Shown: positions 19,453 to 28,666, counted from the first letter of the stretch. The stretch: DNA of 64,000 nt from Rhodobacter sp. (GCA_020637515.1 JACKKG010000001.1:3226235-3290234), one strand, 5' to 3'. Made by a program: numbers and translations. The notes: generated by a model not told the origin, from the sequence alone.

Positions 19453-19962
19453 TCAGCGCCCGGCGGCCAGCACCGTCGCCATGACCTGACCCGTGCTGAC
19501 ACCGTTCTGCGTGGCGATCTGGGCCAGCGTAGTCTCGCCCGTGCCGGCATCCAGACCCGAGGCCGCGAGTTGCCCTTGCAGCGTCGCCAGCGGCAGGTTC
19601 AGGGCGGCGGCGGCGGCGTCCAGCCTGGTGCCCATCATCCGTTCGGCAAAGGCGAATTGCGGCGGGCGCCCGCCGGTCGCGCCGTCGCCCGACCCGACCG
19701 GCACGACAAACAGCGCGGCGGCGGCGGTCGAGGCGGCCAGCGCGATCCACAGCGGCGCACGCTTCAGATAGCACAGCATCGGGCGCCAGTTCTTCCACAG
19801 GTGCAGCACGAAGGGCACGATCAGCACCATGCTGAGCCATTCGTGCATCCCGTGGAACCAGCCGCTGCCCCAGTGCAGGAACAGCGCGACACCGGAGATG
19901 AGCGATACGAGGAACAGCCCCGTGACAAGCGGGGTGGCGTAGCGATTGATGAAGGTCTGCAT
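19453..19962 (-). CDS. DUF4405 membrane protein
   Basis: A 169-residue protein. The first 90 residues hold three hydrophobic segments with conserved histidines in ALFLHWGSGWFHGMHEWLSM and FVLHLWKNW, the pattern of DUF4405/cytochrome b-like membrane domains that may bind haem. A C-terminal soluble part of about 60 residues (AERMMGTRLDAAAAALNLPL onward) looks helical. The ATG at 19962 is used because earlier in-frame starts lie in the neighbouring demethylase gene. It follows the LigM-like gene on the same strand at 83 bases, so co-transcription is possible. Function is unknown. Confidence 0.75.
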   Translation of the reverse strand: MQTFINRYATPLVTGLFLVSLISGVALFLHWGSGWFHGMHEWLSMVLIVPFVLHLWKNWRPMLCYLKRAPLWIALAASTAAAALFVVPVGSGDGATGGRPPQFAFAERMMGTRLDAAAAALNLPLATLQGQLAASGLDAGTGETTLAQIATQNGVSTGQVMATVLAAGR

Positions 19963-20045
19963 GATCGGCTCCGGGACTGGGTTTGCGTCCTCCCGAAAGG
20001 TTGAACGTGACAGAAGCGGACCTCCGTCGCGTTGCACACCGAAAA

Positions 20046-21419
20046 TCAGCCCTGTGCGCGGTAGCCCAACCGCGAGGCCTCGTGGATCGGCCAGGGGTGG
20101 ACCTCGGCGCCGATCTCGATCTGGACGTGCCGCTCGACATGGGGTTTGCCGGACCCGCCGTTCGCCTCGCCCCACAGGATCGACAGTTTCGTCCCCTGGG
20201 CGGCCAGATCGGCCCGCACCATCGCCAGCGAAATCCAGGCACGTTCGTTGGCGGAATAGCTGGGATAGGTGGACAGGCCCACCATTTCGCCATTCAACAG
20301 CACCTGGTCATAGGGATGCGCGGTGTAGTTGCCGGTCGGCATCTCCATCACCTTGGGCGCGGGGAAGTCCTCCATCATGCCGGCAAAGATCTTCAGCACG
20401 TCAGCCTTGTCCCAGACCAGCGTCACCTTCACCCGGTGCGGCCCGTCCGCCATCCGTTCCAGTGCCTCGCGACCGATGAACGCGTGGTCGAAGCGGACCA
20501 CGCGCTGATAATCCAGGTCCCAGGGCGTCAGGTAATAGGCGGCCACGTCCTCGGGTTCGAACGAACCGCCGACCGAGGTCGTGGCCTCGAAACTGGTCGC
20601 GGGCAACCAGTCGCGGTAAGCCTGCATCGCATCGCCCGAGTAGATCGCCGGCAGGGGCGAGGGAATCCAGCCCGATTCCATCGCCGCCGTGGCATAGGCG
20701 CGCGCGCCCGCACGCAGCATTCCGTAGTGCGCGCCGACCTCCATCAGGCGGTCATAGACCTGTTGCCCCTGCTCATAGGGTCCCCACAGTTCCAACCCCT
20801 GCGCGCCCCCCATGCCGTGCGACAGCGTGCGCGCCTTGCAGCCCGCGACCGTGATCTCGCCCATGTTGAAGAATTTGGTGGTCAGGGGGCCGCCCTCGTT
20901 CACCGCGTTCAGGATCTCCAGCGCGCGGGGGCCCTGCACCTCGTAGCGATAGAGCTTGCGCGGCTTGTCGGGGTTTTCCAGGCTGCGGATGTCGAATTCG
21001 GTCGTGACGTCCAGTCCCGAGATCTCGGCCTGATAGGCGACCCAGTTGCAGACCGGGGGCCGGCCGATCAGCAGCGCCTCGTCATCCTCGAGGCCGAAGC
21101 AGATCACGTCGCCGATGACGTATCCGTCGGGGTTGCAGCAAACCAGTTGCTTGGCCTTGTTGCGCCCCCAGGTGGCGAAGCTGTTGACACCGACCCGTTC
21201 GAGCAGCGCCTTGACCTGCGGGCCGCGCACATAAAGGTCGGTCATGTGATAGGACTGGTTCAGCAGCACCGCGCCGTGGCGCCAGGCGCGCGCTTCCTCG
21301 ATCCAGTTCGTATAGGCGGCGGGAATGGGAAAGGCGTAGGCGCCACTGGCGGCATTTTGCAACATCCGGGCGGCGGTGCCGTGGGCGCGGATGCGGTCGG
21401 ACAGGGATTGGGCGGTCAT
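20046..21419 (-). CDS. LigM/DesA-like tetrahydrofolate-dependent O-demethylase (GcvT superfamily)
   Basis: A 457-residue GcvT-fold aminomethyltransferase relative. The pattern NQSYHMTDLYVRGPQVKALL, VGVNSFATWGRNKAKQLVCC and NPDGYVIGDVICFGLEDDEA is that of LigM and DesA, which move the methyl group of vanillate or syringate to tetrahydrofolate. Length also fits LigM. GGAGGAG precedes the ATG at 21419. A LysR regulator with two HTH units diverges from it 97 bases away. The substrate is probably a methoxylated aromatic or another methyl donor; no ring-cleavage genes are nearby, so the pathway remains open. Confidence 0.85.
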   Translation of the reverse strand: MTAQSLSDRIRAHGTAARMLQNAASGAYAFPIPAAYTNWIEEARAWRHGAVLLNQSYHMTDLYVRGPQVKALLERVGVNSFATWGRNKAKQLVCCNPDGYVIGDVICFGLEDDEALLIGRPPVCNWVAYQAEISGLDVTTEFDIRSLENPDKPRKLYRYEVQGPRALEILNAVNEGGPLTTKFFNMGEITVAGCKARTLSHGMGGAQGLELWGPYEQGQQVYDRLMEVGAHYGMLRAGARAYATAAMESGWIPSPLPAIYSGDAMQAYRDWLPATSFEATTSVGGSFEPEDVAAYYLTPWDLDYQRVVRFDHAFIGREALERMADGPHRVKVTLVWDKADVLKIFAGMMEDFPAPKVMEMPTGNYTAHPYDQVLLNGEMVGLSTYPSYSANERAWISLAMVRADLAAQGTKLSILWGEANGGSGKPHVERHVQIEIGAEVHPWPIHEASRLGYRAQG

Positions 21420-21516
21420 GATCTCTCCTCCAGGCTTGGGGACAGGCTGGCAGAGCCGATCGCGCCTGTCATATGCCAAGATTGAATAGCACCGTGCGTT
21501 TTGCTTATATTGCGCC

Positions 21517-22698
21517 ATGCCGCTGACCGCCCGCGAAACCCGCGCCATCCGCGCCCTGGCCGACCATCGCCGCCTGTCCGCCGCCGCCGAGGCGCTGGGC
21601 GTCAGCCCGTCGGCCTTGTCGCGCGCCCTGTCCGAGAGCGAGGCGCGCCTGGGCGCGACGCTGTTCCAGCGCGGCTGGACCGGCGCCGAGCCGACCGCGC
21701 AGGGGGACATCGTCGTCGGCCAGTGCCAGCGCATTCTCACCGACATCGAGCGGGTCGAGCGCGAGGACCTGGGCGCGCGCCACCCGCGCCTGACCGCCTA
21801 TGTCCGCTGGCGCCACCTGCGGGTGCTGACGGCGGTGGTCACATGCGGCAGCGCCACGGCGGCGGCGCGTTCGCTGGGGATGCGCCAGCCCGCGGTCAGC
21901 CAGGCGCTGCGCGATCTGGCGGGCTTTGTTCCGGTGCCGCTGTTCGTCCGGCGCAGCGCCGGGCTGGACGCCTTGCCCGCGGCGCTGGCGCTGGCCGCAC
22001 TGTGGGCCCGGATCGAGGCCGAACTGCGCGCCCTGCCCGCCCTTCTGGCGGACGCCGCGCGCGGGTTGTCTGGCCGGGTCGCGGTCGGCATGATGCCGTT
22101 TTCGGCACAACCGGCGGTGATGGCGGCCTTTGGCACGCTCACCCGCGCGCACCCGAATCTGCGCCTTCTGGGCGTCCCGGGCAATTACACCGCCCTGACC
22201 GAGGCCCTGCGCCGTCGCGAGATCGACCTGATCCTGGGCCTGCTGCGCCAACCGGCGCCGGTCCCCGGCTTTGTCGAGACCCGCCTGGGAACCGAACGCT
22301 ACACCTTGATCGCCCGGCGTGACCACCCGATCCACGCCGCCCCCGTGACGATCGAGACGCTGGCCCGGCAACGTTGGGTCGTGGCGCCGCACGGCACGCC
22401 GTTGCGGCGCTACTTTGACACGGTGTTTCGCCGGATGGGCGCGGTTCCCCCGGCGCAAAGCTATGAAATCTGGTCCTTTTCCGATGCCGAACAGATGATT
22501 GTGGACAGCGATTCGCTGGCGCTGCTGTCCTATTCGCGCGATCGTCTGGATCGGTTGCGCCCCGATCTGCGCGCGGTCGCGTTCGATCTGCCGGATGCCG
22601 CCGTCGCCATGGGCGCGACCCGCCTTGGCGATGCCCCGCCGTCGCCCGCCGTCGCGGCCTTTCTGGCCGCGCTCGCGGATCGGCTACCACAGGGATAG
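21517..22698 (+). CDS. LysR family regulator with two tandem HTH domains
   Basis: A 393-residue protein, about 90 longer than a usual LysR regulator. The extra length is a second helix-turn-helix. The first lies at about residues 9-56 (RRLSAAAEALGVSPSALSRA), the second at about 95-145 (SATAAARSLGMRQPAVSQAL), and a normal LysR effector domain follows. It is divergent from the LigM-like demethylase and the most likely controller of that gene. The last 15 bases overlap the end of convergent dinB. Both HTH copies keep the usual small residues at turn positions, so both may bind DNA. Confidence 0.88.
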   Translation: MPLTARETRAIRALADHRRLSAAAEALGVSPSALSRALSESEARLGATLFQRGWTGAEPTAQGDIVVGQCQRILTDIERVEREDLGARHPRLTAYVRWRHLRVLTAVVTCGSATAAARSLGMRQPAVSQALRDLAGFVPVPLFVRRSAGLDALPAALALAALWARIEAELRALPALLADAARGLSGRVAVGMMPFSAQPAVMAAFGTLTRAHPNLRLLGVPGNYTALTEALRRREIDLILGLLRQPAPVPGFVETRLGTERYTLIARRDHPIHAAPVTIETLARQRWVVAPHGTPLRRYFDTVFRRMGAVPPAQSYEIWSFSDAEQMIVDSDSLALLSYSRDRLDRLRPDLRAVAFDLPDAAVAMGATRLGDAPPSPAVAAFLAALADRLPQG

Positions 22699-23790
22699 CT
22701 GGCGCGCGCCAGTCGGGGGCTCGCCCTCGTCGCCGGACAGGCTGGACAGGGTCACCCCCAGCAGGCGGATCCCCTGCGGCGTGGGAAACAACGGATCGAG
22801 CAGCGCCTGCGCCAGCGTCTGGAATTCGGCCTCGGCGCCCAATGGCACGGAGAGGGTGCGGCTGCGGGTGATCTGCCGGAAATCCGCATATTTCACCTTC
22901 AGCACCACGGTGCGCGCGCGCAGCGTCTTGCGCGCGGCCAGGGCCCAGACCTTGGTCACCAGCGTCGAAACCTCGGCGCGGGCGCGCGCAAGGTCGTGGA
23001 TATCTTCCAGAAACGTATCCTCGGATCCCAGCGACTTGCGCTCGCGGTGCGGCTGCACGGGGCGGGTGTCGATGCCGCGTGCGATGCGGTGATACCAGCC
23101 CCCTGCCTTGCCGAAATGCGCGGTCAGGAACGCGGGGGTCTGGGCGCGCAGATCGGCCCCTGTGCGCAGGCCCAGACGCTCCATCCGGGCGGCGGTCGCG
23201 GGGCCGACACCGTGAAACCGCGCGACCGGCAGCGCGGCGATGAAATCGGCCCCCTGTCGCGGGGTGATGACCGCCTGGCCATTCGGCTTGTTCAGGTCCG
23301 ACGCCAGCTTGGCCAGAAATTTGCAATAGCTCACCCCGGCCGAGGCGTTGAGCCCCGTCACCGCCTTGATTCGCGCGCGGATCACCTGCGCCAGTTCGGT
23401 CGCCGAGGCCACGCCCTGCTTGTTCTCGGTCACGTCGAGATAGGCCTCGTCCAGCGACAGCGGCTCGATCAGATCGGTGTGTTCGGCAAAGATGTCGTGG
23501 ATCTGCCGCGAGACCGCGCGATAGACCTCGAACCGGGGCGGCACGAAGACCAGGTCGGCACATTTGCGCCGCGCCGTGACCGACGGCATGGCCGAGCGCA
23601 CGCCAAAGGCCCGAGCCTCGTAGCTGGCGGCGGCGACGACGCCCCTGGGCCCGGCGCCCCCCACCGCGACAGGCCGCCCGCGCAACGCCGGATCGTCGCG
23701 CTGTTCGACCGAGGCATAGAAGGCATCCATATCGACATGGATGATCTTGCGTCGAAACGTGTCGCGGTCGGCGGTGTCGGTGCTGTCCAT
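22684..23790 (-). CDS. dinB: DNA polymerase IV
   Basis: A 368-residue Y-family translesion polymerase. The palm carries the catalytic acidic residues in HVDMDAFYASVE and SLDEAYLDVTE, followed by the thumb HhH segment VARFHGVGPATAARMERLGL and the little-finger domain. The C-terminal QLSLW is a beta-clamp binding motif. The ATG at 23790 gives the standard N terminus. No LexA box was identified in the short upstream gap. A tRNA-Leu gene lies upstream on the same strand. Confidence 0.95.
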   Translation of the reverse strand: MDSTDTADRDTFRRKIIHVDMDAFYASVEQRDDPALRGRPVAVGGAGPRGVVAAASYEARAFGVRSAMPSVTARRKCADLVFVPPRFEVYRAVSRQIHDIFAEHTDLIEPLSLDEAYLDVTENKQGVASATELAQVIRARIKAVTGLNASAGVSYCKFLAKLASDLNKPNGQAVITPRQGADFIAALPVARFHGVGPATAARMERLGLRTGADLRAQTPAFLTAHFGKAGGWYHRIARGIDTRPVQPHRERKSLGSEDTFLEDIHDLARARAEVSTLVTKVWALAARKTLRARTVVLKVKYADFRQITRSRTLSVPLGAEAEFQTLAQALLDPLFPTPQGIRLLGVTLSSLSGDEGEPPTGARQLSLW

Positions 23791-23878
23791 GCCCAAGGCC
23801 CCGGGTCGATGCCGGCACGATAGCGGCCCGCGGCGGGCATGGAAAGAACAAAGGGGGAATTCGCCCCGGAAAGCGACG

Positions 23879-23964
23879 TGGTGCCCGAGGCGAGATTCGA
23901 ACTCGCACACCCGTTAGGGCGGAGGATTTTGAATCCCCTGCGTCTACCGTTCCGCCACTCGGGC
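23879..23964 (-). tRNA. tRNA-Leu (anticodon CAA)
   Basis: A class II tRNA fold on the minus strand. Acceptor stem GCCCGAG/CTCGGGC, anticodon loop TTCAAAA (anticodon CAA), long variable arm, T-arm with GTTCGAATC, discriminator A and encoded CCA. Confidence 0.96.
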
Positions 23965-24070
23965 CACCTGAGGCCGGATTATCCTGCCCGACGCGCGCGG
24001 TCAACGGGGGATGGCCTTGACGCGCCATCGCGGCTGGGGCAATCCGGCCCGACACGCCGATGGAGCCGCC

Positions 24071-24649
24071 ATGCTGCGCAGACTCTATGACTGGACCCTC
24101 TCGCTGGCCGCCCACCCAAGGGCGCTCTGGGCGCTGGCCGTGGTCGCCTTCATCGAGGCGTCGGTCTTTCCGATTCCGCCCGATGTGCTGATGATCCCGA
24201 TGATCATCGCCGCGCCGAAACGCGCCTTCCGCATCGCCACCGTGGCCACGGCCGCCTCGGTGCTGGGCGGGCTTGTGGGCTATGCGATCGGCTGGGGGCT
24301 GTTCGAAAGCGTCGGCCGCCCGGTGCTCGAGTTCTACGGCAAGGGCGACTATTTCGACGCCTTCGCGCAGCGCTACAACGCCTGGGGCGCCTGGATGGTG
24401 CTGATCGCGGGGCTGACCCCCTTCCCCTTCAAGGTCATCACCATCCTGTCGGGTGCGACGCAACTGTCGCTGCCGGTCTTTGTCGTCGCCAGCGTGCTGG
24501 CGCGGGCGGGGCGGTTCTTCCTGGTGGCGGGGCTGCTCTACGCCTTTGGCGCACCCATTCGTGATTTCATCGAACGGTATCTGGGGTTGCTGACGGCGCT
24601 GTTCATCGCTCTATTGCTGGGCGGTTTCCTGGCGGTGAGGTTCCTGTGA
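24071..24649 (+). CDS. YqaA/DedA family membrane protein
   Basis: A 192-residue inner-membrane protein with a VTT (DedA) core: WALAVVAFIEASVFPIPPDV, a re-entrant glycine-rich GGLVGYAIGWGLFE, then FDAFAQRYNAWGAWMVLIAGLTPFPFKV with the conserved F/YNxWG...GLTPFPFK block. Family members are thought to act as lipid scramblases or ion-coupled transporters. The ATG at 24071 is preferred over one 20 codons earlier because it starts the conserved part. The dsbB start overlaps its stop (GTGA), so both are in one operon. Confidence 0.88.
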   Translation: MLRRLYDWTLSLAAHPRALWALAVVAFIEASVFPIPPDVLMIPMIIAAPKRAFRIATVATAASVLGGLVGYAIGWGLFESVGRPVLEFYGKGDYFDAFAQRYNAWGAWMVLIAGLTPFPFKVITILSGATQLSLPVFVVASVLARAGRFFLVAGLLYAFGAPIRDFIERYLGLLTALFIALLLGGFLAVRFL

Positions 24650-25110
24650 GAGATTGGTCCCTGGCATCCCTGGCGGGACTTGGTTCGGCGGCGATGCTGG
24701 CCGGGGCGCTGTTCTTTCAGTATGTGGTCGGCCTGGCGCCCTGCGAGCTGTGCATCCTGCAACGCTGGCCGCATCTCGCGGCCTTCGTGCTGGGGGTCGT
24801 CGTCTGGTTCTTCCCGGCCGTCTGGATCATGGCCCTGGGGGCGATCGCGGCGGCCACGGCCAGCGGCCTGGGCGTCTACCACACCGGGGTCGAGCGCGGC
24901 TGGTGGCAGGGTCCGACCACCTGTTCGGGCGCCGGCGACATCACCCAACTGACGCCGCAGCAACTGCTGGACCAGATCCTGGCCGCGCCTGTCGTGCGCT
25001 GCACCGACGTCGCCTGGGAGATGTTCGGCCTGTCCATGGCCAGCTGGAACGCGATCCTGTCGCTGGGGCTGGTCGGGCTCTGGCTGCTGGCGATGCGTCA
25101 GCGCGGCTGA
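24646..25110 (+). CDS. dsbB: disulfide bond formation protein DsbB
   Basis: A 154-residue inner-membrane quinone reductase that reoxidises DsbA. It has four hydrophobic helices, the first periplasmic cysteine pair CELC (about residues 33-36) and the second pair, PTTCSG and VVRCTD, in the second loop. It starts with GTG overlapping the yqaA stop. The last 13 bases overlap the end of the convergent acetyltransferase gene. No dsbA is adjacent. Confidence 0.92.
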   Translation: MRDWSLASLAGLGSAAMLAGALFFQYVVGLAPCELCILQRWPHLAAFVLGVVVWFFPAVWIMALGAIAAATASGLGVYHTGVERGWWQGPTTCSGAGDITQLTPQQLLDQILAAPVVRCTDVAWEMFGLSMASWNAILSLGLVGLWLLAMRQRG

Positions 25111-25799
25111 AGCACGGGGTCGCGCGCCGCAAGCAGGCCGTCGGTCAGCGCCGCCAGGCTTTGCCGCTGCTGCCCCGCGCTGTCGAAATTCGCCGGGTCC
25201 AGCCAGGTCTCGAAAGCCGCTTGCAAGGCCGGCCACTCGCGGTCGATCGCGGCAAACCAGGCGGTGTCGCGATTGCGCCCCTTCACCACCCCCGCTTGCC
25301 GGAAAATGCCCTCATAGCTCAGCCCGAACCGCTGCGCGGCGCGGCGCGAGGGCATGTTGGCGGCGTCGCATTTCCATTCGAACCGCCGATAGCCGGCCTC
25401 GAAACTCCACGCCATCAGGCGATAGACAGCCTCGGTCGCCTCGCGGGTGCGCTGCAACCGCGGCGCAAAGGTCAGCCAACCGGTCTCGGCCGACCCCGCG
25501 CGCGGGTCGATTCGCATCAGGCTCAGGGTGCCGCCCAACCGCCCGTCCTGCATCCGCACCGCATAATGCAACGGGTCCCACCCCAGCCGCGCCGAATCGA
25601 GCCAGCCCAGATACTCCGACAGGGTCCGATGAGGCCCGGCCGGCAGCCAGCGCCACATCGCCCCCTCGCCGTCCTCCTCGAACGCCTCGAACAGGCCCGC
25701 CGCGTGTTCGCGCGACAAGGGCTCCAGCGTCACATAGCGACCGGCGATCGCCTGCCGCGACGGCAGTTGCGGCGCCACCCATTGGCTCAGATCAGACAC
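25098..25799 (-). CDS. GNAT family N-acetyltransferase (RimJ/RimL type)
   Basis: A 233-residue acetyltransferase with the RimJ/RimL layout: VTLEPLSREHAAGLFEAFEE near the N terminus, GGTLSLMRIDPRAGSAETGW, and the acetyl-CoA region ending in FEWKCDAANMPSRRAAQRFG and GFRQAG-like LSYEGIFRQAGVVKGRNRDT. Such enzymes acetylate N-terminal amines of proteins or small amines. It converges with dsbB with a 13-base overlap and is divergently oriented from nothing; a hairpin repeat and aspS lie upstream. Confidence 0.88.
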   Translation of the reverse strand: MSDLSQWVAPQLPSRQAIAGRYVTLEPLSREHAAGLFEAFEEDGEGAMWRWLPAGPHRTLSEYLGWLDSARLGWDPLHYAVRMQDGRLGGTLSLMRIDPRAGSAETGWLTFAPRLQRTREATEAVYRLMAWSFEAGYRRFEWKCDAANMPSRRAAQRFGLSYEGIFRQAGVVKGRNRDTAWFAAIDREWPALQAAFETWLDPANFDSAGQQRQSLAALTDGLLAARDPVLQPR

Positions 25800-25868
25800 G
25801 GTTCATCCCCTCGCTTTACGCCCGCAGCACACACGATCCCCGGACCCGAGGCAAGCCCCGCCTATCAT

Positions 25869-25958
25869 CTTGTTCCAAATACGCAGGGGGATTTTCAAGG
25901 GGGGCCTGCCCCCCTTGAAGCGGGGGTGCGGGGGCGGCAGCCCCCGCCGCCTCGCTCA
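25869..25958 (-). repeat. stop-codon-abutting double-hairpin element, copy 1 (aspS end)
   Basis: Read on the minus strand, the aspS TGA begins a 39-base block (25920-25958), with a GGCGGGGGC/GCCCCCGC-type hairpin, that is identical to the block at the end of the second glutamine synthetase gene (37476-37514). It is followed by an 11-bp stem TTCAAGGGGGG/CCCCCCTTGAA (25894-25919) repeated base for base at 44799-44824. It probably ends aspS transcription. Confidence 0.8.
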
Positions 25959-27737
25959 CTTCTCGACCGGCAGAACCCTCAGACGCAGCTCGCGCAGCTG
26001 TTCGTTCGTGGGCTCGGAGGGCGCACCCATCATCAGGTCCTCGGCGCGCTGGTTCATGGGGAACATGATGACCTCGCGAATGTTCGCCGTGTCGGCCAGC
26101 AGCATCACGATCCGGTCGATCCCCGCCGCGCAGCCGCCATGCGGAGGCGCGCCATACTGGAAAGCCTTGACCATGCCGCCGAACCGCTTCTCGACCTCGC
26201 TGGCCGGGTAGCCCGCCAGCTCGAACGCCTTGAACATGATCTCGGGCTTGTGGTTGCGGATCGCGCCCGAGACCAGTTCATAGCCGTTGCACGCCAGGTC
26301 ATACTGATAGCCCAGCACCGTCAGCGGATCGCCCTGCAGCGCCGCCATGCCGCCCTGCGGCATCGAGAACGGGTTGTGCGAAAAGTCGATCTTGCCGGTT
26401 TCCGGGTCCTTTTCATACATCGGGAAATCGACGATCCAGGCGAATTTGAACACGCCCTCGTCGGTCAGGCCCAGTTCGCGGCCGATCTCGTTGCGCGCGC
26501 GGCCCGCGACGGCCTCGAAGGCCTCGGGCTTGCCGCCCAGGAAAAACGCCGCGTCGCCCTCGCCCAGGCCCAGTTGCAGGCGGATCGCCTCGGTGCGTTC
26601 GGGGCCGATGTTCTTGGCCAGCGGACCGGCCGCTTCCATGCTGCCGTCGTCGCCCTTGCGCCAGAAGATATACCCCATCCCCGGCAGGCCCTGTTGCTGG
26701 GCAAAAGCGTTCATCCGGTCGCAGAACTTGCGGCTGCCGCCGGTCGGCGCGGGGATCGCGCGGATCTCGGTGCCTTCGTTTTCCAGCAGTTTCGCAAAGA
26801 TCGCAAAGCCCGAGCCCGCGAAATGCTCGCTCACGACCTGCATCCTGATCGGGTTGCGCAGGTCGGGCTTGTCCGAGCCATACCACAGCATCGAATCGCG
26901 ATAGGCGATCAGCGGCCAGTCCGGATCCACCCGGCGCCCGCCGCCGAATTCCTCGAACACGCCCTGGATCACCGGCTGCACGGCGGCAAAGACGTCCTGC
27001 TGCTCGACAAAGCTCATTTCCACGTCGAGCTGGTAGAAATCGGTGGGCGAGCGGTCGGCGCGCGGGTCCTCGTCACGGAAGCAGGGCGCGATCTGGAAAT
27101 AGCGGTCGAAGCCCGCCACCATGATGAGCTGCTTGAACTGCTGGGGCGCCTGCGGCAGCGCGTAGAACTTGCCCGGATGCAGCCGCGAGGGCACCAGGAA
27201 GTCGCGCGCGCCTTCCGGGCTGGAGGCGGTGATGATCGGCGTCTGAAACTCGTTGAAACCTGCGTTCCACATGCGGTTGCGCAAGGACCGCACCACGTTC
27301 GAACGCAGCATCATGTTCTGATGCAGCGTGTCGCGGCGCAGATCGAGGAAACGATAGGTCAGGCGCGTTTCCTCGGGATAGTCGGGCTCGCCGAACACCG
27401 GCAGCGGCAATTCGCCCGCCTCGCCCAGAACGCGCAGGTCGCGCACATAGACCTCGATCGCGCCGGTCGGGATCTTGGGGTTGACCAGCGCCGCGTCGCG
27501 CGCCTTGACCGTGCCGTCGATCGACACGACCCATTCCGCGCGGACCTTCTCCAGCGCCTTGAACGCGGGGCTGTCGCTGTCGGCCAGCACCTGGGTGACG
27601 CCGTAATGGTCGCGCAGGTCGATGAACAGCACGCCGCCGTGGTCGCGCACCCGGTGGACCCAGCCCGCCAGGCGGACGGTCTGGCCGACATGCGCTGTGT
27701 TGAGATCGGCGCAGGTGTGGCTGCGATAGGCGTGCAT
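25956..27737 (-). CDS. aspS: aspartyl-tRNA synthetase
   Basis: A 593-residue class II synthetase that charges tRNA-Asp. It has the N-terminal OB-fold anticodon domain (VRLAGWVHRVRDHGGVLFID), motif 2 (FQIAPCFRDEDPRADR), the GAD insertion typical of bacterial AspRS, and motif 3 (GGCAAGIDRIVMLL). The ATG at 27737 gives the standard MHAYRSHTCADLN start. Its stop codon is part of a repeated hairpin element. Many alphaproteobacterial AspRS are non-discriminating; gat genes are not in this window, so that cannot be judged here. Confidence 0.96.
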   Translation of the reverse strand: MHAYRSHTCADLNTAHVGQTVRLAGWVHRVRDHGGVLFIDLRDHYGVTQVLADSDSPAFKALEKVRAEWVVSIDGTVKARDAALVNPKIPTGAIEVYVRDLRVLGEAGELPLPVFGEPDYPEETRLTYRFLDLRRDTLHQNMMLRSNVVRSLRNRMWNAGFNEFQTPIITASSPEGARDFLVPSRLHPGKFYALPQAPQQFKQLIMVAGFDRYFQIAPCFRDEDPRADRSPTDFYQLDVEMSFVEQQDVFAAVQPVIQGVFEEFGGGRRVDPDWPLIAYRDSMLWYGSDKPDLRNPIRMQVVSEHFAGSGFAIFAKLLENEGTEIRAIPAPTGGSRKFCDRMNAFAQQQGLPGMGYIFWRKGDDGSMEAAGPLAKNIGPERTEAIRLQLGLGEGDAAFFLGGKPEAFEAVAGRARNEIGRELGLTDEGVFKFAWIVDFPMYEKDPETGKIDFSHNPFSMPQGGMAALQGDPLTVLGYQYDLACNGYELVSGAIRNHKPEIMFKAFELAGYPASEVEKRFGGMVKAFQYGAPPHGGCAAGIDRIVMLLADTANIREVIMFPMNQRAEDLMMGAPSEPTNEQLRELRLRVLPVEK

Positions 27738-27817
27738 CACGGGACTCCGGGGCATGGGCTTTGGACTGCCCGGATACACAGCGTTGCCGGGGCGAAGTCA
27801 AGCCCGGCGCCCCCTGC

Positions 27818-28666
27818 TCAGCCCTCGGGCGGGTCGGAAACGCCAAAGAACACGCCGTCGCGCAGCACGCAGGCCACGGTCTCGCGCTTGACCATGGTCG
27901 CGCCCTCGGCAAAGGCGTAGGTCAGCGCCAGGTCGCACAGCTGGTTGATCAGCCGCGGCACCCCGCCGGTCGCCTGGTGCACCAGGTCGGCGGCCTGCCG
28001 GCTGAAGATGTTGGGATTGCCCCCCGCCTGCCGGATGCGCGAGGCGATATAGCCCCCGGTCGCCGCCGCATCCAGTTTCGGCAGGTGATAGCTGGCCGCC
28101 ACGCGCTGCGCGAACTGGATCAGGTCGGCGCGGCGCACCATCGCGCGCAGCTCGGGTTGGCCGACCAGCAGCAGTTGCAACACCTCGTCGCGCCCGGCGT
28201 TGATGTTGGTCAACATGCGCAGGTCTTCCAGCGCGTCGCGGTTGAGGTTCTGAGCCTCGTCGATGACCAGCAACACGCGGTTTCCCTTGCGGTGTTCGTC
28301 CAGAAGAAAGGTCTGGATCACCGCGAACAGATCGGCACTGTCGCCACCCGCGGGCACATCGAGGCCCAGCGCCGCGCAGACCCGGCGCAGCACGTCGTTG
28401 ACGCCCGGCCTCGCGTTCGAGATCATGCCGATCGTCACCGCGTCGTCCATCGTGTCGATGAAATGGTGCAGCAAGGTGGTCTTGCCCGCGCCGATCTCGC
28501 CTGTCAGCAGGGTGATCGGCGCGCGCGTGCTCAGCCCGTAATCCAGCATCGCATAGGCACCCCGGTGTTCGGGCGACCAGAACAGGAACTCGGGATCGGG
28601 CGCCAGCGCGAAGGGTCGTTCGCGCAGCCCGAAATGGTCCAAGTAGTAATTCAGTGCCTGTGCCAT
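27818..28666 (-). CDS. ExeA-like AAA ATPase (exopolysaccharide-associated)
   Basis: A 282-residue ATPase beginning YYLDHFGLRERPFALAPDPEF, the typical ExeA/XrtA-associated N terminus. Walker A is LLTGEIGAGKTTLLHHF (about residue 50), Walker B VLLVIDEAQNL, sensor region LLLVGQPELR, and a small C-terminal lid. Related ATPases sit in type II secretion or in exopolysaccharide clusters. Here the gene is divergent from a polyprenyl-phosphate sugar transferase, which favours a role in polysaccharide production. No transmembrane or peptidoglycan-binding segment is present. Confidence 0.85.
   Translation of the reverse strand: MAQALNYYLDHFGLRERPFALAPDPEFLFWSPEHRGAYAMLDYGLSTRAPITLLTGEIGAGKTTLLHHFIDTMDDAVTIGMISNARPGVNDVLRRVCAALGLDVPAGGDSADLFAVIQTFLLDEHRKGNRVLLVIDEAQNLNRDALEDLRMLTNINAGRDEVLQLLLVGQPELRAMVRRADLIQFAQRVAASYHLPKLDAAATGGYIASRIRQAGGNPNIFSRQAADLVHQATGGVPRLINQLCDLALTYAFAEGATMVKRETVACVLRDGVFFGVSDPPEG

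Noticed and set aside
24654..27920. 1088-codon open frame on the plus strand across dsbB, GNAT and aspS
   Set aside because: It is a high-GC shadow: it crosses three well-supported genes and the protein is arginine/glutamine/histidine-rich with no domain.
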